DNA of 64,000 bases from Favolaschia claudopus (taxonomy: Eukaryota; Basidiomycota; Agaricomycetes; Agaricales; Mycenaceae): assembly GCA_037176885.1 (NCBI GenBank), contig JAWWNJ010000105.1:744001-808000 (forward strand). The letters run 5' to 3'. Each line of letters begins with the position of its first letter. Within the stretch, counting starts at the first letter, position 1. The notes beneath the pieces were generated by a model that made no database searches, was not told where the DNA came from, and was given only the letters and a program-made list of their open reading frames with translations. Both the position numbers and the translations under genes were made by a program. Below are positions 1 through 8,803 of the stretch, one piece after another.

Positions 1-312
1 GATCATTGAGGAGCGCCTAGAAGGGCGAACATCCATCTGAATGGTGTACGTCGAACTTGGGAGGAATTGCGCGAATCCATCTTGGAGCCTGTTGATGGCA
101 GAAGTTCGGTCTGCAGAGGCGGTATGGGTGTTTTCTGGAGGGATATGGTCCACATAGGCAACTTGAGACGCCAAACGATACTGGAGCAGCGCTGAGCCGT
201 CGATGACCACCTTGACGCGTCGACTAGTCGAAGTACACGAAATGAGGGACCCCAAGTCCAAGGGTAGGAGGATAAGAGTCAAAATTTCAAATGGCAAGTC
301 GAGAAACGACAT
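1..312 (-). CDS. F-box-like protein, 5' part only (cut by window edge)
   Basis: An open frame on the minus strand starts at an ATG at 312-310 and runs off the left edge, giving 104 residues. It begins MSFLDLPFEILTLILLPLDL, an F-box-like amphipathic opening with the Leu-Pro-x-Glu pattern. It is clearly a paralogue of the gene at 564-2138: both share the same blocks in the same order (LPxExLTLxLLPLDLxSL, then SPLLQYRLASQ and VDxIPPENTH equivalents). By family, such proteins act as substrate adaptors of SCF ubiquitin ligases, but no substrate can be named. The rest of the gene lies outside the window. The F-box assignment is by pattern and moderately sure; the coding call is firm because of the paralogy. 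Confidence 0.75.
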   Translation of the reverse strand, partial: MSFLDLPFEILTLILLPLDLGSLISCTSTSRRVKVVIDGSALLQYRLASQVAYVDHIPPENTHTASADRTSAINRLQDGFAQFLPSSTYTIQMDVRPSRRSSMI

Positions 313-563
313 TTCCGATTCAAGACGCAAAAATTCCAAGAGCCAGGAAAGGAAGGAGACAAAACACAGCCAAACAACCCTCAAAAAAAAAAAAAAGGCA
401 CCGCCATCCCAACGATTCATGCACATTCAGCCGCCCGTTCAAGAATTTATTATAAAGAATACATCCAGTAAATGGCATCAACAGACACTCAACCGAACCG
501 CCATATTTCGAGCGAGAACTTGCTATCGGTATCAATCGTGTCCTGTACGTTTTAAATTTGCGG

Positions 564-2138
564 TCATCCAAAGAGAAACAGCAGGAAACGCACATTGATC
601 CCCACAATCCATTCGTCATCCAGCATCACCCCCTTCCAATCCACACATTGCTGGGATATTTTGGATATATACCCCAGTCGCACATCTCCGAGCCCATCTT
701 CATCGGTCGCATCTTCGTCCTGTCTGTCGGTTGCATTTCCATTCGCGAAGCTCTTCCTCCACCTGTACTGATTGAAGTCGAGGAGCTGTATGAAGCCTCC
801 GTGCCTGACGATTATTAGTCGTTGGCCACAAATGACGGTCGGCCATATGCCGCCGGAAGCATCCGAGTCGCAAGGCAGCCATCGACTGGTAGAAGGTCCC
901 CATTGCTCCCATAATAGTCGTGCGCCACGATTCTCTGGCGACGGGAGATGCTGCAATAGGGTCTTTCGGGAGAGAATCACAATCCAGTCTTTGAAGAGAG
1001 ATCTATCTTCTGCAATTTCGCAGGTCATTCGCAGGGCAACGACAGATTCAGCGTATGATGCTCGGAATTTGTGGGACCGTTGGCCCTTGGAGCACTGGCC
1101 TTTGGGACTGTATTCCAGTCTCATAGGGAAATATAGCAAGCCGGTTGGGAGGGGCGGAAGCAACAATGAGACTTCTCGTTCACAGACACAGTCAGGTGAA
1201 CGCCCAAAAGCCCATAAATCAAGTGTTCCGCTTCGTTTTCCTAGGAGAAGAACATCGCTCGAGAGAAATGTACAAGCCGAGTAGCTGTCGTCGTCGGTAA
1301 GGTCCTGATGTGACAATGATTGAGTCATTCTTCCGATATCATTCAGATACCTCATTACCAGACACAGTTCACCCGATTTCCAGTCATACACAAGAAGGTG
1401 ATCCCCCGAACCGTGAAGGTAGAATATCGTTACAGCCACCTTACTCTCACAACAGTCCACCTCAAAATCAATCCAGTCGACAATGGACGTCGGAGGCAGC
1501 ACGATAGTTGCATGGGCTTCCTCATGAGGTGACAACGTGGACAGTCGATAGAACCTGAGATTAAAATTCGTATCAGGAGGCGGGGGATTGTCCGGATACA
1601 AAGCACTTTGATTCAAATTTCAATTCTGTGCATCCTCGTGCTGAAATAAGAGCACGTACGACGATATGATGACCAAAAGATCCTGCTCCGAGTCAAGTCC
1701 GAAATCGTAGATGTATTCACTGAGCTCTAGGCGGTCCCAAGCCGGGGGTTGTATATCGATGGAATCCAATGAGAGGACTCTCAGAGCTTTCCTTGCAGGC
1801 TCAGTCATAGCGAAGATGCCACCAGCTAAGCCATAGGAGTGCATAATAGGGCAGTTGTCCATCTGAACTGTGTGCGTCGAGCTTGGGCGTATTTCCTCGA
1901 AACCATTCTGAAGCTTCGCAAGAGCAGAGATTCGGTCCGGAGATGTGACGTGCGTATTCTCTGGGGGTATATAATCGACGCAGGCAATCTGAGAGGCGAG
2001 ACGATACTGAAGCAATGGTGAGCTATCGATGACAGCCTTGACGTGTCTGCTAGTTTCAGAGCATGCGAATAGGGAGCGCAAATCCAAAGGGAGGAGCACG
2101 AGAGTCAGTAATTCGGATGGCAGGTTGAGGAGCGACAT
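564..2138 (-). CDS. F-box-like protein with long C-terminal region
   Basis: The first exon begins at the ATG at 2138 (MSLLNLPSELLTLVLLPLDL), a typical fungal F-box opening, followed by about 165 residues. A TGA at 1622-1620 would stop the frame, but a 54-nt GT...AG intron (1606-1659, donor GTACGT, acceptor AAAG) removes it without changing frame. The product is then about 506 residues and ends at 564. The C-terminal half resembles the beta-rich region found in basidiomycete F-box proteins with repeated strand-like segments. No recognised catalytic motif is present. The likely role is recognition of ubiquitination targets with Skp1, by family only. The upstream neighbour is a tandem copy of its N-terminus. 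Because the intron length is a multiple of three, failure to splice would give a truncated F-box-only protein. Confidence 0.8.
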
Positions 2139-2482
2139 TTTTGAAGCAAGCTCGACAAAAGCCCAAAAAGGAAGGTGACGACAGGCCGCCCCGGCTATTT
2201 CCGGTTAGCGGCGTCCCTTTCGCAAACAACCTAACCACTCTTCTTACCGTTGTGGTTTAACAGTCGTTTTCACCGTGGCCTTCTATGCAAGTACTCTTGT
2301 GCTCTAGATACTTCTGCGTCATTTCAGGTTCACGGGATTGCCTGAACTACTGAAACTTGTGTTTCGGAACACCGACAAAAGTCACCAACTTCAACCTTAC
2401 AAACGCAAAACAGTGTCGAATAAGCAAACCTCGGTGCTTTATGTGCTCTCAATGAGAGCCAATTGGAGCGCGAGGTCAATGC

Positions 2483-2488
2483 TATAAA
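2483..2488 (+). promoter_or_regulatory. TATA-like box of the SDR gene
   Basis: TATAAA lies 67 bp upstream of the SDR start codon at 2555, a usual distance for a fungal TATA element. No other promoter element was recognised. Confidence 0.4.
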
Positions 2489-2554
2489 GCTCGGAGTTTG
2501 GAGCGCTAACTGAACACCTCAAAGCACCATCCGCTATTGAACTTGCGATTTTCA

Positions 2555-3544
2555 ATGTCTACCGACTCGCCAGTCTTCCTGATTACCGGCTGCTCGTCTG
2601 GTCTCGGCCGTGAACTTTCTATCGGTGAGCTTTTTTTTCGATGAAATAATGTTAACGTTGTTCAAATGCTGCATAGCTGCACTGAAACGCGGGTTCCGCG
2701 TGATAGCTACTGCCCGCAAGGTGGAAACTCTGGCTGCGCTTGAGCAACAAGGAGCGAAGACCATGTATCTGGACGTCACGGCGTCAGAGAGCGAGCTCGT
2801 CGAATTTGCCGCCAAAGCGATTGCAGTCTAGTATGTCGCCATCGATATCTCGATGATCATCTTCTGTTCTAACTCAAATCTCGTAGCGGCCAAGTCGATT
2901 ATCTAGTCAACAACGCAGGCTATCTGCTCACTGGAGCAATTGAAGAAACCCCGCGCTCGGACGCCGTCCACCTGTTCACCACGAATTTCTTTGGCCTCGT
3001 CAGCACGACCAATGCTTTCCTGCCGCACTTCCGTGCTCGTAAAACTGGGACGATTATCAATGTCAGCTCTGAAGCAGGTACTTTAGGACCGCCGGGAATT
3101 GGAATCTACGCGGCTGCCAAGTCTGCCATCAACGCTGTCAGCGACTCCTGGGCCCACGAGTTGGCTGAGTATAACATTCGGTCCGTGTCGGTGCAGGTAA
3201 GCGGCTGTTTGTCGCTCTCTTCCTCGAGATTGACCCTTTGTACTCAGCCCGGCGGATTCCGCACCAGATCTGGGGGCATCAAGGCTGCTGAAAAATCCAT
3301 CGAGGGATATCAGGCTGCGCACGGTGTCATCCATCATATCAACACTACCGGCGACACTCAACCTGGGGATCCTGCCAAAGGTGCTGAGCACATTGTTACT
3401 TTTGTGACGGATCCCAAGCACCAGAAATTGCCCTTGAGGTTCGTTTTGGGTGACGAGGCTTTCGCAGGTATAAAGCAAGCATACACCCAACGCTTGGCAG
3501 ATATGGAGGCAACGAAGGAATGGAGTATCGGTACAAGTTTCTAA
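2555..3544 (+). CDS. Short-chain dehydrogenase/reductase (SDR), classical type
   Basis: Four exons with introns at 2625-2676, 2831-2886 and 3197-3247 (52, 56 and 51 nt, all GT...AG) join without frame conflict to a protein of about 276 residues, the usual classical SDR length. Visible motifs in order are the Rossmann cofactor loop TGCSSGLG near residue 11, the structural NNAG, the catalytic Ser in NVSS, and YAAAK with the catalytic Tyr and Lys. The chain TGxxxGxG...NNAG...S...YxxxK marks an NAD(P)(H)-dependent oxidoreductase; the substrate cannot be told. There is no signal peptide, so it is probably cytosolic. The gene is divergently placed from the F-box gene at 564-2138 and convergent with the SnoaL-like gene. 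A TATA-like box precedes it. No breaks are seen. Confidence 0.93.
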
Positions 3545-3704
3545 AATACAAGTTGTACTCCAAGAAACGCTGTTCCGTCTCGCCGGAACGCGAATTGATT
3601 GCGGCCTCTTTGCTTTGGCGGCTGCCGCCTTTTGCCGTATGCCTCGGATCACTCTAACTCGGCATGTTCAAATTGCAAACAACAACAAAGTTCAAAAAAA
3701 CTCA

Positions 3705-4273
3705 TTACTCTTCCCACTCTTTGTCTAGCAATTTCCATCCCGCCCCATCTCCCGCGTCTAAAGCCTTTCGAATAGCCTCAGAATCATGGAACTCGGTCAT
3801 CCTGGTCACCCTCCCGTCCCGACACTCGAATATCATCACGCATTCAGCGTGGTATGGAGCACCTGTCGCCAGTTCACCTTCGCAGAGAACCTATTCAAGT
3901 CGCAATGAGTAAAAATGGTCCTCAATTTTGGAACCCCAGCTCACTTGTACTGCCACCGCTTTCTCGCTTTGTACAATATCTATCGGCGTGCGTAGGTGAA
4001 CCTGCGGTGGATTTCACGTTCAAATACAATTCGAATATGTTTCAGTCAACAAACCTCGAGCGACGCAAAAATGCAGCTCAGTTCGGCTGACTGCAGGAGA
4101 TACTGACGCTTGTTTTTCTCTTGCACTCCCAGTGCCGTAGGACACAGTCGCCAGATGAAGTCGTCGTCCATCAATACCTCCATACTCTGAGCGTCGTTCG
4201 CGGTTATTGCATCCAGGAGGGCGATCCCAACGTCTATAGGAGATTGGGCTGCAGGCCTTGGGGAGTGCGCCAT
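3705..4273 (-). CDS. SnoaL/NTF2-like small protein
   Basis: Starting at the ATG at 4273 (MAHSPRPAAQ), three exons separated by introns at 4002-4054 and 3891-3944 give about 153 residues, the length of the SnoaL-like/NTF2-like family. The frame opens with a helix (DVGIALLDAITANDAQSMEV) followed by a DDDFIW segment, matching the start of this alpha+beta cone fold. It later has TGAPYHAECVMIFECRDGRV and the typical ending around MTEFHDSEAIRKAL. Members of this fold include ketosteroid-isomerase-like enzymes and non-catalytic ligand binders, so the reaction is unknown. The second intron is 54 nt with a TAG inside it, so it must be spliced for the conserved last exon to be read. An upstream in-frame extension to 4543 exists, but the family start favours 4273. 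Confidence 0.8.
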
Positions 4274-4591
4274 GAGGGGAGTTTTGGTTGAATGGCTTGA
4301 AGCTTCCAGTCGTATCAATATCTCAGCCTTGCTTAAATATGACAGAAGCCGAAAGTTTCTTTCTCCAACCAAGTCGGATGCGAAACCAGGGAACCAGTGC
4401 GCTTCGGCTCCTGGACAGACCCGAAAGTAACGGAAAGTAAGATGTCTCTGAATCCTCTTCCACTTTGGTTGTTCGGTAAAGGATGCTCGGGAATTGGGTG
4501 CAGTTAGTGACTTTGTATTACTAGAACCGGTACAAGCTTGCATTCTGTATAAATGTGCACGTCGGACAGCATTCAGTATTGGAAATTCGAC

Positions 4592-7405
4592 TCAGTCTTC
4601 ATTTTCTCCGGGCGCCCGGCCGAATGTCGCTGTAGTCCAACCATAGCATCGTTTCAGTCGAGCACCAATCCTGAAAGAATATTAGGATGATGCTGACGGT
4701 GAACATGAAGAAACCTCTACCATTTCAACATAGTTGGTGTCAGTGTCGAGTCAGGATGAGGCTAGAACAAGCGATTAACTTATGATGTCGTCCTACACAA
4801 GGAAGACGCACCCGATGGAAGGTAATCGGGTGAGCTGACTTGGCAGGTGGGTCGAATCTCACAGATGAACCAGCGGTTTGTACGATTCCGAATCCGATTC
4901 GTTTCATGGCCTTCAACAGTTGTAAGTTTGAGAGGTGAACTGGAGGAAAGCTAACCTTCTCGAAATCCCCCCAACGAACCTGTCCCGTCCTCGGTCCTGA
5001 ATCGTCTTCGGCATGAGGAATATCAGGCGCCTGAAGAATCCGATGAAAGACCTGAAAAATTTGGTCAGTTCATATAGAGATCGAAGCGCGACTATGTTCA
5101 CCTTCAAGATCTTGTTGTTGCCAATTTTGAAATCGGACGGAAGGGCGTCCGGAAGGGTCTCGTCGGCCTCCTCTTCATTTGAATCATCTTTCTCAGCAGG
5201 TTGCTCCAGTGCCGGAGTTCCTTTTGTTTTAACCTTCTCTTTTGCACGGAGATGCTGAGTATCAGAGACATAAGCATGGCCAGAAGCAGCCACCGCCGGC
5301 TCCACTGCTGGCAATGAAAAGCTCTCCTTTGGTTTGGAAGGATTCGCGGGCAACGCTCGTTGCTGGCGCTGAGCAAAAAATGCACCAACCCGTTTCTCAG
5401 CCATTTTCATAAAGCTCGGTCGTTCGGGATCTGCAGGATTGAACAGTCCGAATTTTTGAGCGACGGTACCCTTCGAAGTGCTTCTATCTAGCATCATCGA
5501 GCATTGCCAAAGCTTGCTGTCAATATGAGCCCATAAGATATCGAACATCATAGCCCATTTCTGGCGCTCGGGACCTGAAAGCGATGACGCCGAGCGAAAG
5601 AAAAATTCCCCCAAGTGCATCCCCATTTCGTTTGTTACCTGCAGCCAGGTAAACCCTAGCGAGCGAGTTATCGTGCGCGCACGGGTCCAGTCATTGCTAT
5701 TCCGTGGCAGCGATTGGAGCTTGGAAGGCTCCATAAACGTGACAATCCGCAAGTTTTTTGGATCTTCGAGCTGCTCATCTTTGGTTTTAGCAAATTCCAT
5801 GAGGCGTTGCCCAAATGCCGAATCGTAGAGTTGCGCCTTGAATTCACACACTGCAGGCATATTAGGTAGCACTTGGGGGAAGGATTCAAAGAAGAAAAAA
5901 AACCTGTAGCGACGTCTCCCAAAGTTTGGAATGCTTCGTTACTGAATTTATTACCCTCAGTGGGATTTTGATCCTGTCGCCGACTCAGTAAGTGCATTCA
6001 TAATTAACCAGTCACATACCAGATATTTGAGCACGTTGTCAAAAAACCCGGGATTATGTCCGGCGTCGGTGTCCATACCCTCGATTATCACATTGTCCAA
6101 AACGGTCTTGAAGCCCCCGTTCTGCCTGAGGTATGTACGATTAACCTCAATTCGTGATCCTCCGTTCGGATTCTGTCACCAGATGTTGATGAGGATGAGC
6201 CGGACAAATTTGTGTTGATTCACGTACTCTGTAACGCTTGAAGTAGGGTCGATAATATTCGCTCCAGCTCATCACTTCGGTGAGGCGTTCCCAGAGATGC
6301 CCACGCAAGTAGTTAATATGACACAGACATAACACGAGCCGCCACATGAGTGCAGGGTCTCGTTGATAGGCCCTCTCAATTGCTGACGTGGAAGCAAGTC
6401 CCCGGCGATCCAATTCCTCGAAAACGTCGAGTGCGTGACCCCAGATCATGTATGAAAGCTACATCGACTTAGGATTATGAACATGGAGAATTGACAGCTC
6501 ACATACCGTGACGGCGTGCAGACACGAGGTGAATGCATGGTTTACTCGATCTAATCGCTCATGGAGAGTTCCAAGTTCGACATTGGGGCTGAGGAGCGAT
6601 GAAGGCGTGCGCTCCTGAACCACATCGAGAAGAACCTCGTAGTCCGTGTGCCAAATCTCGTACGTGTCTCGGGCCCTGTCCTGCGAGAGCGAATCGATGC
6701 ATGAATATAATGGACTGAGATTGAAAATCGACGAACAAATTCAGCGATAGCCATAGCCCGCGCAACCCTCCAGTCAATATCTGGCACCTTACATCCAAGT
6801 AACAGTGCGTCATGACGACGCTAGTGCGAACTATCAGCACGATACTCAATGGTATGCAACGAGTCACATACTGCCAGCCATTCTGTAGATGTTTCTCCTC
6901 GACGTCGTTTTGGCGCAGGTTTGGTTCGAGGCGGGGCGCAGAGATTGGAGTTAGCAGTGAATTTGTGATACTCTTGCATTGCTTCATCAGAGATACCTGC
7001 AGGATCGTGAGCGAAGGCTCCATCTATGACTTAACGAGCCTACCGAATTCAACCTGGAAAATGGCAACCAGATTACTACAGTGGTTCCAAGAAGAATTTG
7101 GAAAAGTCGTACAGCAGCGGCATTAAAAAGAGAAACGTTCCCAGTCGCCCGTCCATATCGTTTCAGAGGAGGCTTTTGACAATCCAAGAGCTTTTGCTTG
7201 GCTGTCTCTCTCCCGTATTCGTCAACCAACCTACATTTTGTTCCAAAGAAAGTACAATGAAAGGGAACCCAAAAGCTCACCAAGCCTTGAACGCCTTTTG
7301 CCCTTCCTTTGTTCGGCAATAGTCCACCGCGTTACAGAACCATTCCGCTACGAAAGTATTGGTTCCCCAAGCTTTTGCGCGAGCGACATGCAAGGAGGAG
7401 GACAT
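4592..7405 (-). CDS. Multi-exon protein of unknown function with C-terminal HicA/YcfA-like fold (copy A)
   Basis: I do not recognise the full family. The start ATG at 7405 (MSSSLHVARAKAWGTN) was fixed by comparison with its paralogue at 8804-11743; both share AKxWGTNxFVAEWF at the N-terminus. About a dozen short introns follow. Shared blocks are ETAKQKLLDCQKPP, a Lys/Arg patch KPAPKRRRGE, VFEELDRRGL with STSAIERAY, a TLDRS-type serine segment before SKGTVAxxFG, then FNPADPERPSFMKM and a low-complexity Glu/Asp linker. The last about 100 residues (stop at 4592) hold WGDFEKAMKRIGFGIVQTAG, then GSSVRF, TFHRPHPDST and ARLKRCYGWTTATF. The order helix, Gly-Phe, strands, Pro-His, helix recalls the HicA/YcfA double-stranded-RNA-binding-like fold, but GSSV replaces the usual Gly-Ser-His catalytic site (4860-4872). 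Probably a binding domain rather than a nuclease; this is inference. Confidence 0.7.
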
Positions 7406-7493
7406 GAAAGAATCCGGCGGCCGAAATCGCCGATGGCATTCTAAGATCGCCAATCATTGATACCTGTACTTCTTATTGAACGACAAACAAAGA

Positions 7494-7650
7494 GCCTCGC
7501 TGAAAGAAGAATACTTGTACAATCAAGGCAAAAATAAAGGGAGATACAAGTTATTACAACGAAGACCGTGCAAGCCTCGGAATTAAAGATTCCATGCTTT
7601 TATATGGAGCGGCTGGAGGAAGGGAAACGTTGCCGACTATGCCGGAATCG
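7494..7650. repeat. Direct repeat, copy 1
   Basis: Two blocks recur in the same order and orientation about 0.9 kb downstream at 8405-8521: a block at 7494-7541 (GCCTCGCTGAAAGAA..., TTGTACAAT...) and a block at 7561-7650 (GACCGTGCAA..., ATATGGAGCGG, AGGAAGGGAAAC, CCGACTATGCCGGA). Copy 1 has extra bases relative to copy 2. No terminal inverted repeats or coding capacity were seen, so it is most simply a segmental duplication between the two tandem paralogues. Confidence 0.6.
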
Positions 7651-7970
7651 TGAGGATCAGAAAGGATCAATTGGCCATGTCTAGCCGAGACATAGCCAAC
7701 CACAGGCACGGTTAACTTCTTTCCTACTGACTCCGATAATACGATGATACGATTGATACGACCAACTACGCTATACAAATAGCTCAGGTAAATACCTCGT
7801 TGGTTCGACTGGTAATATGTGTTGTAGAGGATGAGCGCTCGCTGCGTATACTTAAGTATCAACTCGGCCTCGCCGTATTGAACCGGATCAATTGGTGTTT
7901 TCTTTAAGGTCACGAGCCTTCGTTGATTTGTTGATCTCGGTTGTGTATCCTTCTACATACCCCAACCACC

Positions 7971-8360
7971 ATGGTCACCTATACCAAAATTGCCCACGAC
8001 GCCGGCGTAGACTCAAAGATAACCTTCGACGGAAGGGTAGTAGGCCCTGCGCTCTCGCGGATCTCCCGGAGAGACATTCCCTGCGATCTGGAATGGGAAG
8101 GCCAGCCCGCCTCGGCGCAAACGCCGCCTAAAAGAGCGGGCCACTTACGAGGACTCTCTAAAGAATCTCTCGGACAAACTACTAGGACTCTTTTGGAACC
8201 ACTACGTGCGCAACGATGATCAGCAACAAACCATTGTGAAATCAGTAAGCCAATGTTCCCTGCCTGTTCTTTACAAGTCACTCAGCATCTTTGCCAGGAA
8301 ACCCTCAGCGGAGAGGCGGTCCAAGACGCTGTAGAGGATTACAATAATACGAATAACTAG
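7971..8360 (+). CDS. Doubtful small gene, possibly frame-broken
   Basis: From an ATG at 7971 a frame (MVTYTKIAHDAGVDSKITFD) stays open to 8219. A second frame that overlaps its end is helix-rich (KERATYEDSLKNLSDKLLGL, then FWNHY) and reaches a GTAAGC donor near 8247. An exon ending at a TAG near 8360 reads GEAVQDAVEDYNNTNN. If a base is missing near 8110, or an unseen intron exists, these pieces would make one small alpha-helical protein. I do not recognise it and there is no paralogue in the window to confirm it. It sits between the two copies of a direct repeat, so it may be a decayed insert. The coding status is uncertain. Confidence 0.25.
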
Positions 8361-8404
8361 CCTCAGAAGAAGAAGCGCGTTCAGAAGAAGAAAATGGCAC
8401 AAAG

Positions 8405-8521
8405 TGCCTTGCTGAAAGAATGATTGTACAATAAAGGTAGATCAACGAAGGTCGCGGATTGGAGACCGCGCAATCGGAATATGGAGCGGAGGAAGGGAAA
8501 CAATGCCGATTATGCTGGAGA
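8405..8521. repeat. Direct repeat, copy 2
   Basis: Counterpart of 7494-7650, shorter and lacking an inner segment of about 20 bases. It retains GCTGAAAGAA, TTGTACAAT, GACCGCGCAA, ATATGGAGCGGAGGAAGGGAA and CCGATTATGC. Confidence 0.6.
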
Positions 8522-8803
8522 GCGGGATCTGCGAGGCGCCGGCAGACAAATAGCATTAAATAATTCTAAATTTTGCTTGTTCAACTGTGAACTGTGGTAT
8601 TCAAAGATGCGTGGAGTCAAAATCCCCCATACACAACTCATTTTTGAACTCTTGGCTGTCGAAAATTGGTTGGGATTGAAATTCGGGCCGTCGACACTGA
8701 CCATTAAAACTCGCAGATCGCCAAAGGTGAAAACATTTTATAGCAGTCCTAAATGTTATACAACACAGAATCATGACATGTGAACAAAAGTATACGAAGC
8801 GCG

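Noticed and set aside
772..1284. Plus-strand frame of 170 codons
   Set aside because: Antisense shadow of the F-box gene at 564-2138.
3083..3652. Minus-strand frame opposite the SDR
   Set aside because: It is the antisense shadow of SDR exons, whose motifs and introns are unambiguous.
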